Assembly (NCBI GenBank): GCA_963971285.1
Contig: OZ020250.1
Location: forward strand, 16,848,499-16,912,498
Direction of reading: 5' to 3'
Length of the DNA: 64,000 bases
Source of the DNA: Astropecten irregularis
Lineage: Eukaryota > Echinodermata > Asteroidea > Paxillosida > Astropectinidae
In this document: piece after piece, positions 52,401 through 64,000 of the stretch
Layout: the number at the start of each line of letters is the position of its first letter
Position numbering within the stretch: the stretch's first letter is position 1
The notes under the pieces: model-generated
Databases searched by the model: none
Told to the model about the DNA's origin: nothing
What the model saw: the letters and a program-made list of their open reading frames with translations, nothing else
Program-made: the position numbers and the translations under genes

Positions 52401-53222
52401 ACACAGTCTTATGGGGAATGTTAGACTGGCCTTGTGAGGCATTGATCATGGATGTATTAAGCACATCTTTATGGGACATCATAGTTGCAATGGAAATTAT
52501 TTGAACCCAGAGTTAATAACCTTTGAAAGGGTTGGCAGTCTTATGAAAGATATACACATGTACTTAGTTGATCAAGAAAACAATGATTTAATAGGTGCAT
52601 ACTCAAACCTGGACCATTGGTTTCATGAGAATTTTTCCTGAATTTGTTGTACTTGTTCCTTTTAAAGTTTTTAAATTCCATTTTGTGAAGTAAATTGTTC
52701 TCAGTTCATGAGCTATAGGTCTTAAGTGACTGATGTCACAGTGATAAGACAAATGCCACTGGTCAAATTGAAAATGAACATTCTTTAACACAATTGTTGG
52801 ACACTTTAGCTTATCTAGCAAAGTAGGCACAGTTTTGTGGGGCATAATCTAATGATGCTACCTCATCCTTGTGGGGCATCACCAAACCTTGCAGCTTTGT
52901 GGCATATGTACTGTTGATGTAAACACAGTCTTATGGGGAATGTTAGACTGGCCTTGTGAGGCATTGATCATGGATGTATTAAGCACATCTTTATGGGACA
53001 TCATAGTTGCAATGGAAATTATTTGAACCCAGAGTTAATAACCTTTGAAAGGGTTGGCAGTCTTATGAAGGATATACACATGTACTTAGTTGATCAAGAA
53101 AACAACGATTTAATAGGTGTATGCTCAAACCTGGACCATTGGTTTCATGAGAATTTTCTGAGCTTCTTGTACTTAATTTTTATTTTTTTAAATTTTAAAA
53201 TTACAGTTTATAGCCTCGTCTA
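49500..53222. repeat. Satellite of alternating 570- and 520-bp units (1090-bp dimer)
   Basis: CAGCTTTGTGGCATATGTAC recurs at spacings of about 570, 520, 570, 520, 570 and 520 bp from 49621 to 52889. The long unit has an extra 50 bp (ATTACATTATATACTCTTGC...). Divergence between dimers is very low. Small minus-strand frames repeating every 1090 bp are by-products. Confidence 0.95.
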
Positions 53223-56160
53223 GAATCAGAAGCATTTGAAAGGGTTGGCAATGTTAAAAAGGACCATTTGTTGCTTAATACCTAGGATAGTAACGTCCTC
53301 TAAACTATTATTTTATCATTGTGTGGTATTGCGTATTGTGTTTGGAAAAAAAACATGAGTTACAACATTTTGGTCATAATTACCTAGAGCGGCACATGCT
53401 CATTCAAATACTCATATATTGTTTTCCTTTTCTGATGTATTATACCAAATTGATATTAGGCCCAGTGCATGTACCTTGGCGTCTAGAGCATTAACACCTT
53501 CATGTGGTTCTCACTTTAAAAAGTTGGTCATATTAAGTCACATGTAAGAACTGGAATTTCATTGAGTGGACAAAATATTATTGTTTGCATCAAGTTTGCT
53601 CCATTCTTTAAAAATCTATTGAAAACAAATCACGTTGTAGTTTGCTCGGCAAACAGTTTTTTCTCCTGGAGAATACAATGGATTTTCCTCACGGCACTTA
53701 CGGTACATGTAATCGCACCAGTTGGTGGTTGACTGGTTGTGTTAGCTGATGCATGCATACATGGCGGTATTGTTAAGAAATATATCCCTGATGGTATAAT
53801 TCCCTATATAGCGTACATTATGGCTCAATTAAAAGAACGAACGCATTATTATTATAATGCCTGTATCTGCATACATTTAAGGTCATAACAAGCTGATCTG
53901 GTATTGTGCAAGTCATGCTTATTCAGAGAGTTCAAGTGGAATTGTTAGGAATGCATGGCGAGTGCTGATGTTCAAAGTTTATACAGCTATACATCCAGTC
54001 CTCGTACTGGAGATAGAAATGTGATAAATACTTCATTCTAAGGGACTTAAAGGAAGTGATCGGATACAGTGCAAAAATATATATTTTGTGTAAATCAAGG
54101 TCTTCCATGCCTTGTTCTCTATTTCACCAACACCTATTAGATGCTACATGATGTTTGATTATATGTATGGAGGAACTACATATTGGGACACTACACATTG
54201 GCAATAAACATCAAGAACAGACCTGTTTAGAGCAAATCACTATGTTCATTTATTCTTGGTCATCCAGTTTTTCTCAATTTAAGCTAATTCGTAATCTTTT
54301 TCCTGGATTTGCAATTTTTAACCTAGCGGTCTCAGCTTCCTGATCCAGGGATGGATTTCACAAAAGACTAAGATTAATCTTAACATGAGTTGTTCAGTAT
54401 CACTATAGAGATTTGTATTGTGACATCACATGTTGCTTAGCAATTAAGATGAATTCACACTTAAGATCAATCTTATTGGTTCGTGAAATCGGGCCCAGTT
54501 CAGTTAAAATTGTCTATGGAAAACTGGAAACAAATTCATTTCTATCAAAGCACTAAGACTGAAATAAAATAGTTTCAACATACAAGTACACAAATAAAGC
54601 TTTTGCCAAAAACATGAGAAAGGAGAAAGGAAAATATAGTTGTTTCAAGAAAAAATAAAAACATCAAACAAATAAAATGTTCAAGAGAGTGAGATTTAAG
54701 CATACACTTGTGCAACTTATTACAAATAAAAGTATGCCAGAGGTGAATGCACCACACAGTGAAGTTAAAGATCAGTTATAGTCTTGATGCCGTAAGCACT
54801 TGAACTTCCTCCGTAAATGTCTTAGAACTTCTCCGTCTTGGAAGAAGAATGTTTCTCATTAACAGGGCCAAAAGAAATGACGTTTCAATTTAGAGAAACT
54901 GATGCAACAAAACATTTTCATAAATGTAAGTAATCTTGTAACTGCAAAAAAGTCCTTGAATTATTTGCAGGCTAACTTGAATCATATTTACCAACAAATA
55001 TAAATGTATGTCCATTAAAACATAAAAAGCACCATCACTTCATTGAATAGAAAAACGAATGTGAAACAGACCAACCAAAACTTTATTTCAAAGTGTTTAG
55101 AAAAACACTTCATGGTCATTTATTTATGTGGTGAAATAAGCAACTTTTGTATATACCAGTGCATTTTCTTCCTTCGACATGCCATCTATGCTAATGCATG
55201 CGGAAAAGGAAATGACTCAACAAAACATTTTTTCAAATCTAAAACTACTTAACAAAAATAATGTAGTCGTAAATATATTAAAATACATTCATGTTTTAAA
55301 CGATTATCTTGTGACGTGCAAAGAAATATAAACCGAAAGGAGCGACCCGAATTGAAATGTTTGGCCTTTAGTTGTCTTCAAAACTTGTATAGTGATCCCT
55401 GAAACAGTGACCCCATTTTTCAGTTCGTCAGTTTTATTAGTCCTTAAATAAGCAACAACTTCAGAAATGCACCCAAAAGGGTCTATTTCTGCTTGGTGTG
55501 GCGCAAACCTCATCCCTACTTTTACAAAAAATGGCCTCAAAGCTCATAAAAAAGTTTTTTTTAACATGTGGTATAGTAGTTCTAAAGCACATGGATGTCG
55601 ATCCCGGGGTAATGGGGGATATATACCCCCCCCCCCCAAATATTGGAGGTGGGGGGAATGGCATGTATTATCATCTCCCCAATATTGCGAGGTTGAATGT
55701 CATTTAATACCGACAAAACACTACAAGTACCAACAAAATAATGAGAAATAGCATGTTTGGAATGAATTTTGTGGTTTTTTTTCTGAACATCGTTTTTAAA
55801 TGCTCTAAAATGCGGCTTTTTTTAAGTTTCTGGTGGGGGAAGGGGCTATCCCCCTCCCACACCTCCCCCGGTCGCTTCGCTCCTTTGCATAGGACACAAA
55901 ATCACCAATCATCTCTCCCCCCCCCCCCCAATCATGAGAAGAAATCAACACCAATAAAGCATATTATTGGGAAACATAACTTGCATTATAAAAGTGAAAA
56001 ACCCATTTGTGGGGAATTGTCTGTAAACAATAGGTAATATTTGTGGGGCATTGACCACAAATTCATTTGGCAGGGCTTATAGGGCATTATAATTTTTCTA
56101 GTCACAAAATATTCCTGTGGGGCACTTTATGGGACCCCATAATCAGGGGCCCATATGCCA
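53223..56160. other. Gene-free stretch between the satellite and lectin gene 2
   Basis: No coding signal. 54352-54494 is a small inverted-repeat element (GATTTCACAAAAGACTAAGA ... TTGGTTCGTGAAATC). 55590-55750 holds the CATGGATGTCGATCCCGGGG repeat, and 55990-56165 has recurring TGTGGGGCA motifs. Confidence 0.55.
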
Positions 56161-56166
56161 TACTTT

Positions 56167-57299
56167 TTAATTCCCCACAAGGCAGGTCCCCACTTCTACA
56201 TGTATGTGGGTATTAGTGAGTTTACACAGTGTGAAGTGAGTGTGACTGCAATCTCTGTCCTGAAATTTCCCAGTGTTCTTTTTAAACATGACAATGCAGT
56301 TCTGTGCCCTGGTGCCGTCGGGTTCGTCCCTGCCGATGTCCCAGTTGAGATACACCGGACACTGCCCGCTGGAGGTATACCGATAATCGCTTTCTAGCTC
56401 CCGGTCGTTCTGGCCGATCCAGTACCCCTGATTGTTACTGCGGGCAACGACGTGATGTTAAAGTTAAACTTCTTTCTTCAAGGTTCGATTATACAAAAGT
56501 TGAAGGATTCCACGTTGTATCATGATAAAAAAAAATCCACAGCACTGTCTAATTTTTTTTCCGAGACTTGAATGATGACAATATACTTAGTTATTTTCAG
56601 CGATGTGTGTAATGTTATTTTTTGGCATCAATGTAGGTTTGCGAATGAAAGAAAAGGTAAAGCAAACGAGGAACGAATTATAAGCCTTGATGAATTATGA
56701 ATATATATGAATTATATATTATGATAAAGATTTGTCTCCTGATGAGGACTAGAGTAGACTAGTCGAAATGTTGAAACTTAATTGCGAGAAGTGCGAACAA
56801 TATAGAAGTGCGAACGATATAGAAGTGCGAAAATACGAACGATTATTACATGGTGTTTCCGCAAACCGATCCACATAAATATAATGAATTATAAATTTCA
56901 TTTCGCATACGAGCTTATAGACAAGAAAATCACGAAACCCCTTGGAAAAGAGGCAAATGATATAATTCCCTTTCAATACATTTCTTTTTTATATTTGCCC
57001 CAAGTATTGCTTTCAAATCTAGATCAACATTATGATTAGAGTGGGTTTCTAAACATTTCGTTTCAAATTTGTATTGTCTATTGAAAACAGAGCTTACGGA
57101 AAGTTGTCTATGTTCCACACTTGAAGAAACAGGTTTTCGTCGGCGTCCTCGATGTCAGCCACCGACCAGGAACCACCAGGGAGAGACTTGCAGAAACTCA
57201 GGGCGCCTTCAAAGTTGTGCTTCTGGTTGTTGTCACTGGCGTAACACACTCCGGGCTTAGCTGGGTTTCCGAAGGCATCCGAGTAAATATCCATGCATT
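56167..57299 (-). CDS. Lectin gene 2, CTLD-C and stop (two exons)
   Basis: 57299-57098 and 56437-56167. EPD motif in RDEPDGTRAQNC; the WND position reads FQDRDC. After CKLTNTHIHVEVGTCLVGN comes TAA at 56167-56169, with no good donor before it, so this is taken as the terminal exon. Confidence 0.82.
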
Positions 57300-60200
57300 C
57301 TGAAATAGTTTAAACAAATCGGGTAATTATTACAAAGTTTGCCTCGTAGAAAAAGTGTCTCCTCTCCTCTCCCGGTTACACTGTTAAATGAATTTCCTGG
57401 CTGCTCTATACAAAACACCATCGTTTAGATTTAACGCATCAGTTTTGGAAGATTTTAATCTTCCAACTTCTGTAAACGTTATGATTATTATAAACCAATG
57501 ATGACTGAAACAAGATTACATGTATATGCAAATTAGGCTTGCCCTTCACGAACATGGATGAGCGCTGCATACTCGGTGCATGAGCCAGCGCATGATTTTT
57601 CAAGGGCACTCAACAAGCACTGAGTATACAGTGCTCATCCATGTCGGTGAAGGGCAAGTCTAATTTGCATATTATTTATCTCCCGACCAAAATAATTAAT
57701 ATTCATGAAACAGGATGGTAGTTTATAAGATTGAAATCAATTCGGGTTCGCGGAGCTTACTGTCATGAACCTCCGCATTGCTGTCTTCGATGACATCCGG
57801 ACATGAGGAAACAGTTTCTGTGAAACAAAGAATAAATTCCAAAACCTTCAAAACTGATTTACAATCGTTTGGTCCTTTGATTTCTAATTGAAAACATTCG
57901 TTGCTGTTTGATGCTATTTGTATAAGCACATGCCTGACAATACCAAGGTTTGTATCCACCAATCCGGCGGCACGATATACAATCCGCCATTACTGCGGTG
58001 TCCCCGCCCGCCATTTATTTTGTGCAGCAAGTTGGCAATAACAGAATTCGTCGCACTCTATGCTGCAGGTTGTACGTCTACTAATCATGGGACATAAACC
58101 CTGCAGTATTAGGCACGTTCACGCACACCAAAAAAGCGCTACCCAAATCTCATAGGTACGACTTCTATCAAACTGAGCGTACGCAGTGAACGTGAAGTTG
58201 GCATGCATCCTGTGCTAAACTCGCCGGCCCGCCTTGCATGATGGTGCACCGTTCACACAGCAAATAATCGCGACAACAAGTATTTGCAAAAAGACGCACT
58301 ATCAGTGCCATTTTCGCGCTTTTTTTTTTTGGTGTGTGTAAATGTGCCTATAGAGTGCGGCGGAGCGTAAATTCTTGTGCCTGCTGGACAAAAGGCGGGC
58401 AGGACATCACAGTAATGGTGAATGGTATATGATGTCGTCGGATGGGTGTATAAACATACCCAATTGCATCACAAACTGATAAGGTGAAGGAACCCATTAA
58501 TTCATTGCATTTCTTGTTTAATTACCACCATGTCTTTGTATTTTCTGCGGCTAAAATTCACGTGAGAATGTTACGGAGCCTCTTATTACACGTTCGATTC
58601 CCAGGGAAAATGCCTTGACAGCCTCATTCTTACCCAAACGGAATTTGAATTTGCACAGAAAGTTGTTACTGATGTCACATCTGTGGTCGCTAAAAGTTCC
58701 TTCATAGTCGTGACGAAAGACCACGCAATTATGCCGACGGTCCCCGTTAGGCTGGCCTGATCCCCAGTTGAGATACACGGTGCGGTTACACTTGTTGGAG
58801 CTATCGTTCACATATCTCCAAACATTCTCGGTCTTCATTTTATTCTGGCCGATCCAGAATTTATCGGCAGTACTGCAAACACAACCAAAACAATCATTTA
58901 CATGTAGCGGTGTGGAGATATACTGTGCAGTTGTGGTGTTGATTTTATGATGTAATTAAAGGTAGTATCGTACTTTGGTAGCCTACCGAAACAGAAATCT
59001 TCACAGATTCACCTTTAACTTACAGGGTATTAAAGATGGTATTGTACAAACATACCGTTAACAAAATTATGTTTGATCTATTAAAAATCAAAAATAAAAA
59101 GGAAAGACTTAAAAATATCGTGGCCATTTGTCAATGTTTTCTCAAAAAGTGGGAGCCGTATGGGACCGACATTTTCACAGATGACTGTTCTCGGTATTTT
59201 TGCCCATGAATCTGCATTTCTTTGACAAAAACCAAAGTAGGATATTACTATAAGCCAAGTTGGGATACAAGAAATATCTTGTGATACTAATCATGACCTT
59301 GTGGGATATTAACCGTTAAATCATGTTTGTAGTGACAGTGGTTGAGAAGAGCCACAAACTGGACATTTCAGGCAGTCTCTGCACTGCCCTTCGTTAGGAG
59401 ACCGTAAGATCGTTGTTTTATTTCATTCTTATTGTGATCATCACTGATTAGAATCCACGGTCATACCCCTTTCTTTTCATCACGATTCAGGATTTACAGT
59501 CTCCTATACATTTTCCTGCAGGTTAGAACCGCTATTAAGGAGATAGAAAACAATTTGGGGGGTTTGCCTTTTATGAAGAAACACCGAATAACCATGTAGG
59601 ATTTGATTAATGGTTTAATCTGCTGTCTCAAATTCATCTCAATACGGGCGTTTCACAATTTAAAGCGCCACCAAGAGGGCAGCAGGGAGAGGCCGATTTA
59701 CGCGGTGCATGATGTGTGTTTATTTCATGTGTTATCACAATGGTTTATGTTTGCGTATCTTTCGGATGCACAGCACACACATCCAAACTGGAAAACATTG
59801 AGAAATACCTATGGATGAAAGATATACGGTGTGTTAAATGGCGAAGACGATTGAACGTATAGGGAAAAAATCTCCAATGTTGACAATTTCCAATCATGCA
59901 CCGCGTAAATCGGCCTGTCCCTGCTGCCCTCTTGATGGCGCTCTAAATTGTGAAACGCCCGTATTAGTGCACCACAGTTCTATTTTTTTTTCTTCATGTT
60001 TGGTGTTACGATTGAGCTATATTAAAATTACTACAGCGCTAGCTCCGTGTACAAAGTGATGCCTGCTGGGCGCATCCATGTTTGTGCACAAACCTATGGA
60101 AACAAAATTGTGTACTTTTTGTGTACGTTCGTTTGCATATCTATGTTGTGTTCTATACAGGTGCGTTATTTTAATATAGCTCTATGGGTGTTAGAAAATT

Positions 60201-62384
60201 CAACTTTCATAACTTACAACATGCCACTGTCCGTCAATTCTTCTAGTGCATCTTGGATGAGCTGGAGCTCCACCGCATCTTCTATGTCAGCGACATCCCA
60301 TCCTATGTTGTCTCCGAGTCCCTGACAGAAGGTCCTAGCATCAAGCAATACTCCCCCCTCGTCACTCGCCAGGTAGCAAACTCCGGGTTTGAGGGTCTGG
60401 TTACCGAATGCTTTGTCGTGGATGTTGTGACATTCTGAATGGAGTAAATTAAACTCTTTTTAAGCCATCTGTTTACCTTGACACACCATTTGACCAAACT
60501 ATTCCAATCATGGTCTAAGAAATAATGACTAACTGAGCATGGGTTTGTGACGGATTCAGGTAATTCGAAAAAAAACTTGTGGTCATTTTTGTGCAGTTAC
60601 TACTGCCATTTGTTCACTTTGCCAGTTTTCCATTCCGGTCATTTCCTACTTTACCGATTTTACACTGCGCCAAAACATTTCGCACAAGGCCTATTTGGAC
60701 GATGACGAAGTTGTAAATGGGCGAAGTGGCAAATACCTGGCGAAGTGGCAAAATTTGCTGAAGTTGTTTGCGAAATTGGAAATTGGGCGAAGTTGCCGAC
60801 ACCCAGTCACCACTGTAGTTCATGGCTGTTAACGTTGAAGTTACTCTTAAAGGTAGTATCATACTTTGGTAAGAAACCAAAACAGAATTTTTCACAGATT
60901 TGCCTATAACTTACAGGATATAAAGATGGTGATGGTAGAAACATACCGTTAAAATGTTTCTGCCTGAAATGCTGTATTTATCAAGAAAAGAGTAAAACAA
61001 CGACCGAAAATCTTTTTGATCTTTTAAAAGATCAAAAATTGAAAGAAAAAAAAAGACTTAAAAAATACCATGACCGTTTTTCACTGTTTTCTAAAAAAAG
61101 TGGCCTTCGTATCGGACTGAAAATTTCACAGATGACTGTTACTGTATCTTCCTTGATATTTTTGCCCCTGAATCTGTATTTCTTTGACAAAAACCAAAGT
61201 ACAGTATGTACAAAGTATGTATCATATTACCTTTAAGGAGTTTCCAAGGAGGGATTTTTTATATTAAAGAACAAAGTTAACAAACCATGTAAGGCCTACA
61301 CACCTTTTTGGAGTTTACACAGTGTAAAGTGGTCTTCACCACAGTTTTTATCCTGAAATGTTCCACCATCCGATTCGAACATGACCACACAGTCCTGATT
61401 GCCGTCAGGATCGTTGGGTTGCTGATGTATACCTGCGAGCCAGTTGAGATACACCGGAGTCTGCCCGCTGGAGGTATACTGAAAAACGCCTTCTTCCTCC
61501 CGATCATTTTGTCCAATCCAGTAGCCATCGTTATCGCTGTGGAGGTCGAGATGGATGAATCATACAACTAAACAAATAGTCAATCATATAAAATTACTTG
61601 CCATTTATTGTTTTTGACCCGAACAAAAGAGCAAAACATTATTATTCAAAAATTCAATGTTTTTTTTTTCTTTTTTTTTCTTCTCAGGCTAGGTATATTG
61701 ATGCCTATTTTGGAACATATGTGATTGTATGCAAATGTCACATGGTTTGAGGGTCGATTCTAACTCCAGAGGTTTGTCAACTTCCAACACCGAGGGAAGC
61801 TGCTGTCCACACTAAATAAACCATGTGATATTTGTTTTACTATACCTCATGAACATTCTTTATTGTCCACAATTTTGTCGAGAAGTGCAGCAAAACGTTC
61901 GTTTTCGTGAACTTCGTATAGAGCAAAAATCACGCACGCGGCACGCCCACTGCAAACTAGGTTAGATGCGCAGTGCATATGATCCATGCGCTGTGAGATG
62001 TTACATGTGTACAGTAATGTTGCCTTTGGAGATTCCCTGGCATACTCGCTGGTGATCAGCAAATATATCCACTGGCGAGGTACTATAAGGTATAGTAAAA
62101 ATGAATGCCCCCTAAAAAAAATATAAACAGTTTGTCACAGCTCATTTTCGTTGAACATTAAACATTATATACCGCAGCTTACGGGAATTTGTCTCTGTTC
62201 CATACTTCGAGGAACAGATTTTCGTCGGCGTCCTCGATGTCAACCACCGACCAGGAACCATTGGGGAGAGACTTGCAGAATATCATGGAGCCTTCAAAAT
62301 TGTGCTTCTGGTCGTTGTCACTGGCGTAACACACTCCGGGCTTAGCGGGGTTTCCGAAGGCTCCCGGAGATATATCCTGACAAA
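56167..62384 (-). CDS. C-type lectin with three tandem CTLDs, 7 exons (5' end not in view)
   Basis: Exons in transcript order: 62384-62183, 61536-61304, 60434-60218, 58872-58634, 57817-57761, 57299-57098 and 56437-56167. All have GT/AG borders and phases agree throughout (2,1,2,1,1,2). Each CTLD is split once between the VEDA-type helix and WIGQN. CTLD-A: AFGNPAKPGVCYASDN...GYWIGQNDRE...NWLAG...QPNDPDGNQDC...HFTLCK. CTLD-B: AFGNQTLKPGVCYLASD...FWIGQNK...NWGSGQPNGDRRHNC...NNFLCKF. CTLD-C: AFGNPAKPGVCYASDN...GYWIGQNDRE...NWDIGRDEPDGTRAQNC...HFTLCK, then TAA. A 57-nt linker exon separates B and C. Predicted secreted or membrane lectin; the signal-peptide exon must lie upstream of 62384 and was not found. 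Confidence 0.87.
56731..56772 (+). ncRNA. Hammerhead-ribozyme-like motif (candidate)
   Basis: CTGATGA (56739-56745) is followed, after one G, by a perfect 6-bp stem GACTAG-AGTAGA-CTAGTC, then GAAA (56765-56768): the hammerhead core order CUGAUGA, stem II, GAAA. The extra unpaired G and no clear stem III/cleavage triplet suggest a decayed copy. Penelope-like elements are known to carry hammerheads. Confidence 0.4.
57524..57672. mobile_element. Short fold-back element (ATATGCAAATTAGGC family)
   Basis: Arms ATATGCAAATTAGGCTTGCC / GGCAAGTCTAATTTGCATAT. Lacks the tRNA-like centre of the copies at 19185 and 35677. In the lectin gene 2 intron just downstream of the linker exon. Confidence 0.8.
57761..57817 (-). 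CDS. Lectin gene 2 small linker exon (19 codons)
   Basis: Acceptor TTTGTTTCACAG and donor GTAAGC in phase 1-1. Reads ETVSSCPDVIEDSNAEVHD. Comparable in size and phase to the 24-nt exon of lectin gene 1; skipping would keep the frame, so it may be optional. Confidence 0.6.
58634..60434 (-). CDS. Lectin gene 2, CTLD-B (two exons)
   Basis: 60434-60218 and 58872-58634. The most diverged of the three domains (KPGVCYLASDEGGVLLDART, CQGLGDNIGWDVADIEDA, then FWIGQNKMKTENVWRY). Motif GQPNGD present; WND reads FSDHRC. Confidence 0.83.
58956..59252. mobile_element. TTAA-family MITE (copy 4, decayed right end)
   Basis: Left TTAA plus AGGTAGTATCGTACTTTGG. Internal family sequence is present; right end CCAAAGTAGGATATTACTAT lacks TTAA. 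In a lectin gene 2 intron. Confidence 0.75.
59642..59966. mobile_element. 325-bp element with about 70-bp inverted repeats, TA-flanked
   Basis: Ends TACGGGCGTTTCACAATTTA and its near complement; the match continues through AAGAGGGCAGCAGGGA and GGCCGATTTACGCGGTGCAT. The centre can be read as VCVSFGCTAH...KWRRRLN, faintly like the start of a THAP zinc finger. In a lectin gene 2 intron. Confidence 0.75.
60847..61236. mobile_element. TTAA-flanked piggyBac-like MITE (copy 3)
   Basis: TTAA at both ends; left AGGTAGTATCATACTTTGG, right CAAAGTATGTATCATATTACC. Lies between exons 2 and 3 of lectin gene 2. Confidence 0.85.
61304..62384 (-). CDS. Lectin gene 2, CTLD-A (two exons)
   Basis: 62384-62183 and 61536-61304. 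CTLD-A and CTLD-C share long identical stretches (KPGVCYASDN, GSWSV, IEDADENLFL), so they are recent duplicates. QPN-like sugar motif; the WND position reads FQDKNC. Confidence 0.85.
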
Positions 62385-62796
62385 CTAAAGAATATATTAA
62401 TCAATATGCTAGAACCATGTACATTATAATTCATAGCCTCGATTTCGACTCCTAAATTCACGAACCTGCGTTGCTTATTTTCGAACTCTGTCCATAGAAC
62501 TTCAAGCATTGGTCATTCTTTTTCCTAAAAGAAAGTTCCCGCTCCAGTCAATTTTTCTTTGTTAACTTTTTCAATGACTTTAAACTCAGTCAGTTTCCCT
62601 TGTGGTTATTTGATAAGTATATTAATCAAAAAGCCGTTTCCTCTTGATGTGATCTCCATGTACCGTTCCCAGGTTGCAGCATTGCTGCGTGTATCGATGA
62701 AATGATTCCTTGGATGTAGCGGTGTGTAATTGGTTTCATGGCTTCTGACTGCCAGACGAACAAAAATAATTGACTTTTGTGGACACCACCAACATA

Positions 62797-62877
62797 GGGC
62801 TGGATGGCTCAGATGGTAGAGCGCCTGTGCGGTATTCAGGAGGTCGCCGATTCGAATCCTGCTCCAGTATTTTTTTC
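62797..62877 (+). other. tRNA-like sequence with T-run (tRNA pseudogene or SINE head)
   Basis: GGCTGGA...TCCAGTA acceptor-like ends, perfect D arm GCTC-AGATGGTA-GAGC with A box TGGCTCAGATGG, and GATTCGAATCC B box, then a T-run. The anticodon loop GCGGTAT lacks U33 and the T stem is mismatched, so a functional tRNA is unlikely. Confidence 0.6.
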
Positions 62878-62879
62878 TT

Positions 62880-64000
62880 TGTTCAATTTTCAATTAAAGA
62901 AAATTCGATATCTTGACCAGAATTTCGATCAAAATGAGATAAGAAACCATTTGATTTTTAAAATGCAATATATACTCGGCTAAAAACACATTAAAAACAC
63001 AAACAAACACGCAATTATATAAACATTGTCCCAGAAAACGAAAAAAACAAATGCTAATCAACTTCATCACAGCTCATTGCAATCAAATTGTATGACCTTT
63101 AACCATTTGATGTCATATTGCCACAACAATTTTCTCTTACAAAGATAGGTTCCCAAGGCACGGTACAGTTTGATGTAACATTTTCTTCCGATGCCATCTA
63201 AACTATATAAGCAAAGCATCCAATATGCATACTTTGATTCAGACACTGCACAGTGGTTTTGGTTTTTCATCCCCATGAACAAAGTGGGCCGAAAGGCTTT
63301 TTATTGGTTATTACTAACAATAGATTGTCCTTGACCATTCTGGACCAAAGTGAGCATGTGAAACAACAATAACAAATTCAAATCCAAATTTCTATTTATC
63401 AAATGATAACTTCATTAATATATAACAGGTGCATTAATTTGATGTAAAACAAGGTTTGGAGAACGATATCCCCGAGTAGAGTATGCACTGACCGTAGTGA
63501 AATATTAATATTTGATTTAAACTCCCAATTGAAGGAACATATGCACCGCCCTCAATTCTTTGTACCTTGTACCATCAATTACCTTGAGTTGTGCTAGAAA
63601 AATAATCAACATTAATAATAATTAAATGTTCCCAGCTGTGTTATTTAGTGCCTGGTTTAGGTATTGCAGTATATCAGGCATGGTTGGGTGAATGATTATC
63701 CATAATAACTTAACGGAACTATGTTGAAACAGTCTGTCCAAACACGCCCTTTACTTACTAAGAGGACGTAAATATGTAACGTTAGGCTCTTACCGACATC
63801 CTGCCCGAGAGAGTTATTGGAACCCTAAGACACTTTTAGACTCAAGGGTTCCACCTCGGAGCTCAGTGTCTCAAGAGCGCCCACCAGCAAAGGTAAGAGC
63901 ACCATCGGCAATGTCAAGGTCAGTTACCCCGACATCGCCGAACGATACTCCAGAGCCTGAATCCACTACCGTCCTGCCATGACCCAGTTCATACAAGTGT
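62880..64000. other. Right edge, no gene recognised
   Basis: AT-rich to about 63750, then a more GC-balanced stretch (63790-63980) containing AGCAAAG|GTAAGAGC, which could be the edge of an exon. No protein family recognised. Confidence 0.4.

Noticed and set aside
49953-52845. Repeated 76-80 codon minus-strand frames
   Set aside because: They recur with the satellite period and have no start context, domain or conservation beyond the repeat.
62797-62877. Functional tRNA gene
   Set aside because: A and B boxes are present but U33 is missing and the T stem is mismatched; called tRNA-like instead.
63790-63980. Coding exon at the right edge
   Set aside because: Composition and a GTAAGAGC donor-like site are suggestive, but no protein family or consistent frame was recognised.

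Overview
Eukaryotic, AT-rich, intron-rich and very repeat-rich DNA from an animal. The clearest gene is Smad4. The C-type lectin exons, SET/recombinase fusion, TTAA-flanked MITEs, tRNA-derived fold-backs and Penelope-like retroelement suggest an invertebrate deuterostome, perhaps an echinoderm or relative. That placement is inference; no single feature proves it.

Layout: (1) 1-8164 (+) holds the 3' half of Smad4, eight exons covering most of the linker and the whole MH2 domain to the stop; the MH1 exons lie off the left edge. (2) 8165-19900 has no firm gene. It holds a 43-bp minisatellite, three related TTAA MITEs, a G/C-rich higher-order minisatellite (161-bp period), a roughly 97-bp tandem array with tRNA-like sequence, and one orphan exon-like segment. 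(3) 19.9-29.4 kb has a candidate signal-peptide exon (-), an interstitial telomeric tract and a decayed Penelope-like retroelement (-). (4) 29416-31601 (-) is a secreted C-type lectin with a C-terminal PAN/apple-like domain. (5) 32.8-49.4 kb (+) has a 120-codon membrane-protein ORF, then a long gene that joins a KMT5A-like SET methyltransferase domain to an in-frame 9-residue minisatellite, two zinc-finger-like motifs, a tyrosine-recombinase catalytic domain and a C-terminal Myb/SANT-like module. Its introns are filled with transposons. A 1542-bp tandem duplication has copied two of its exons in phase, and a later Harbinger-type MITE sits in one copy. (6) 49.5-53.2 kb is a satellite of alternating 570- and 520-bp units. 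(7) 56167-62384 (-) is a second lectin gene with three complete CTLDs, each split over two exons at the same position and phase.

The strongest candidate for something under-described is the SET-recombinase-Myb gene. The recombinase keeps box I Arg, the beta-hairpin Lys region, box II Arg, the second His and the Tyr nucleophile, but the first His of HxxR is Thr and a frameshift separates the N-terminal half from the recombinase. It may be a mobile Crypton-like element that captured a SET domain, a domesticated derivative, or a decaying copy. All exon boundaries were read by eye from GT/AG sites and reading phase; phases agree across every proposed junction except the stated frameshift.
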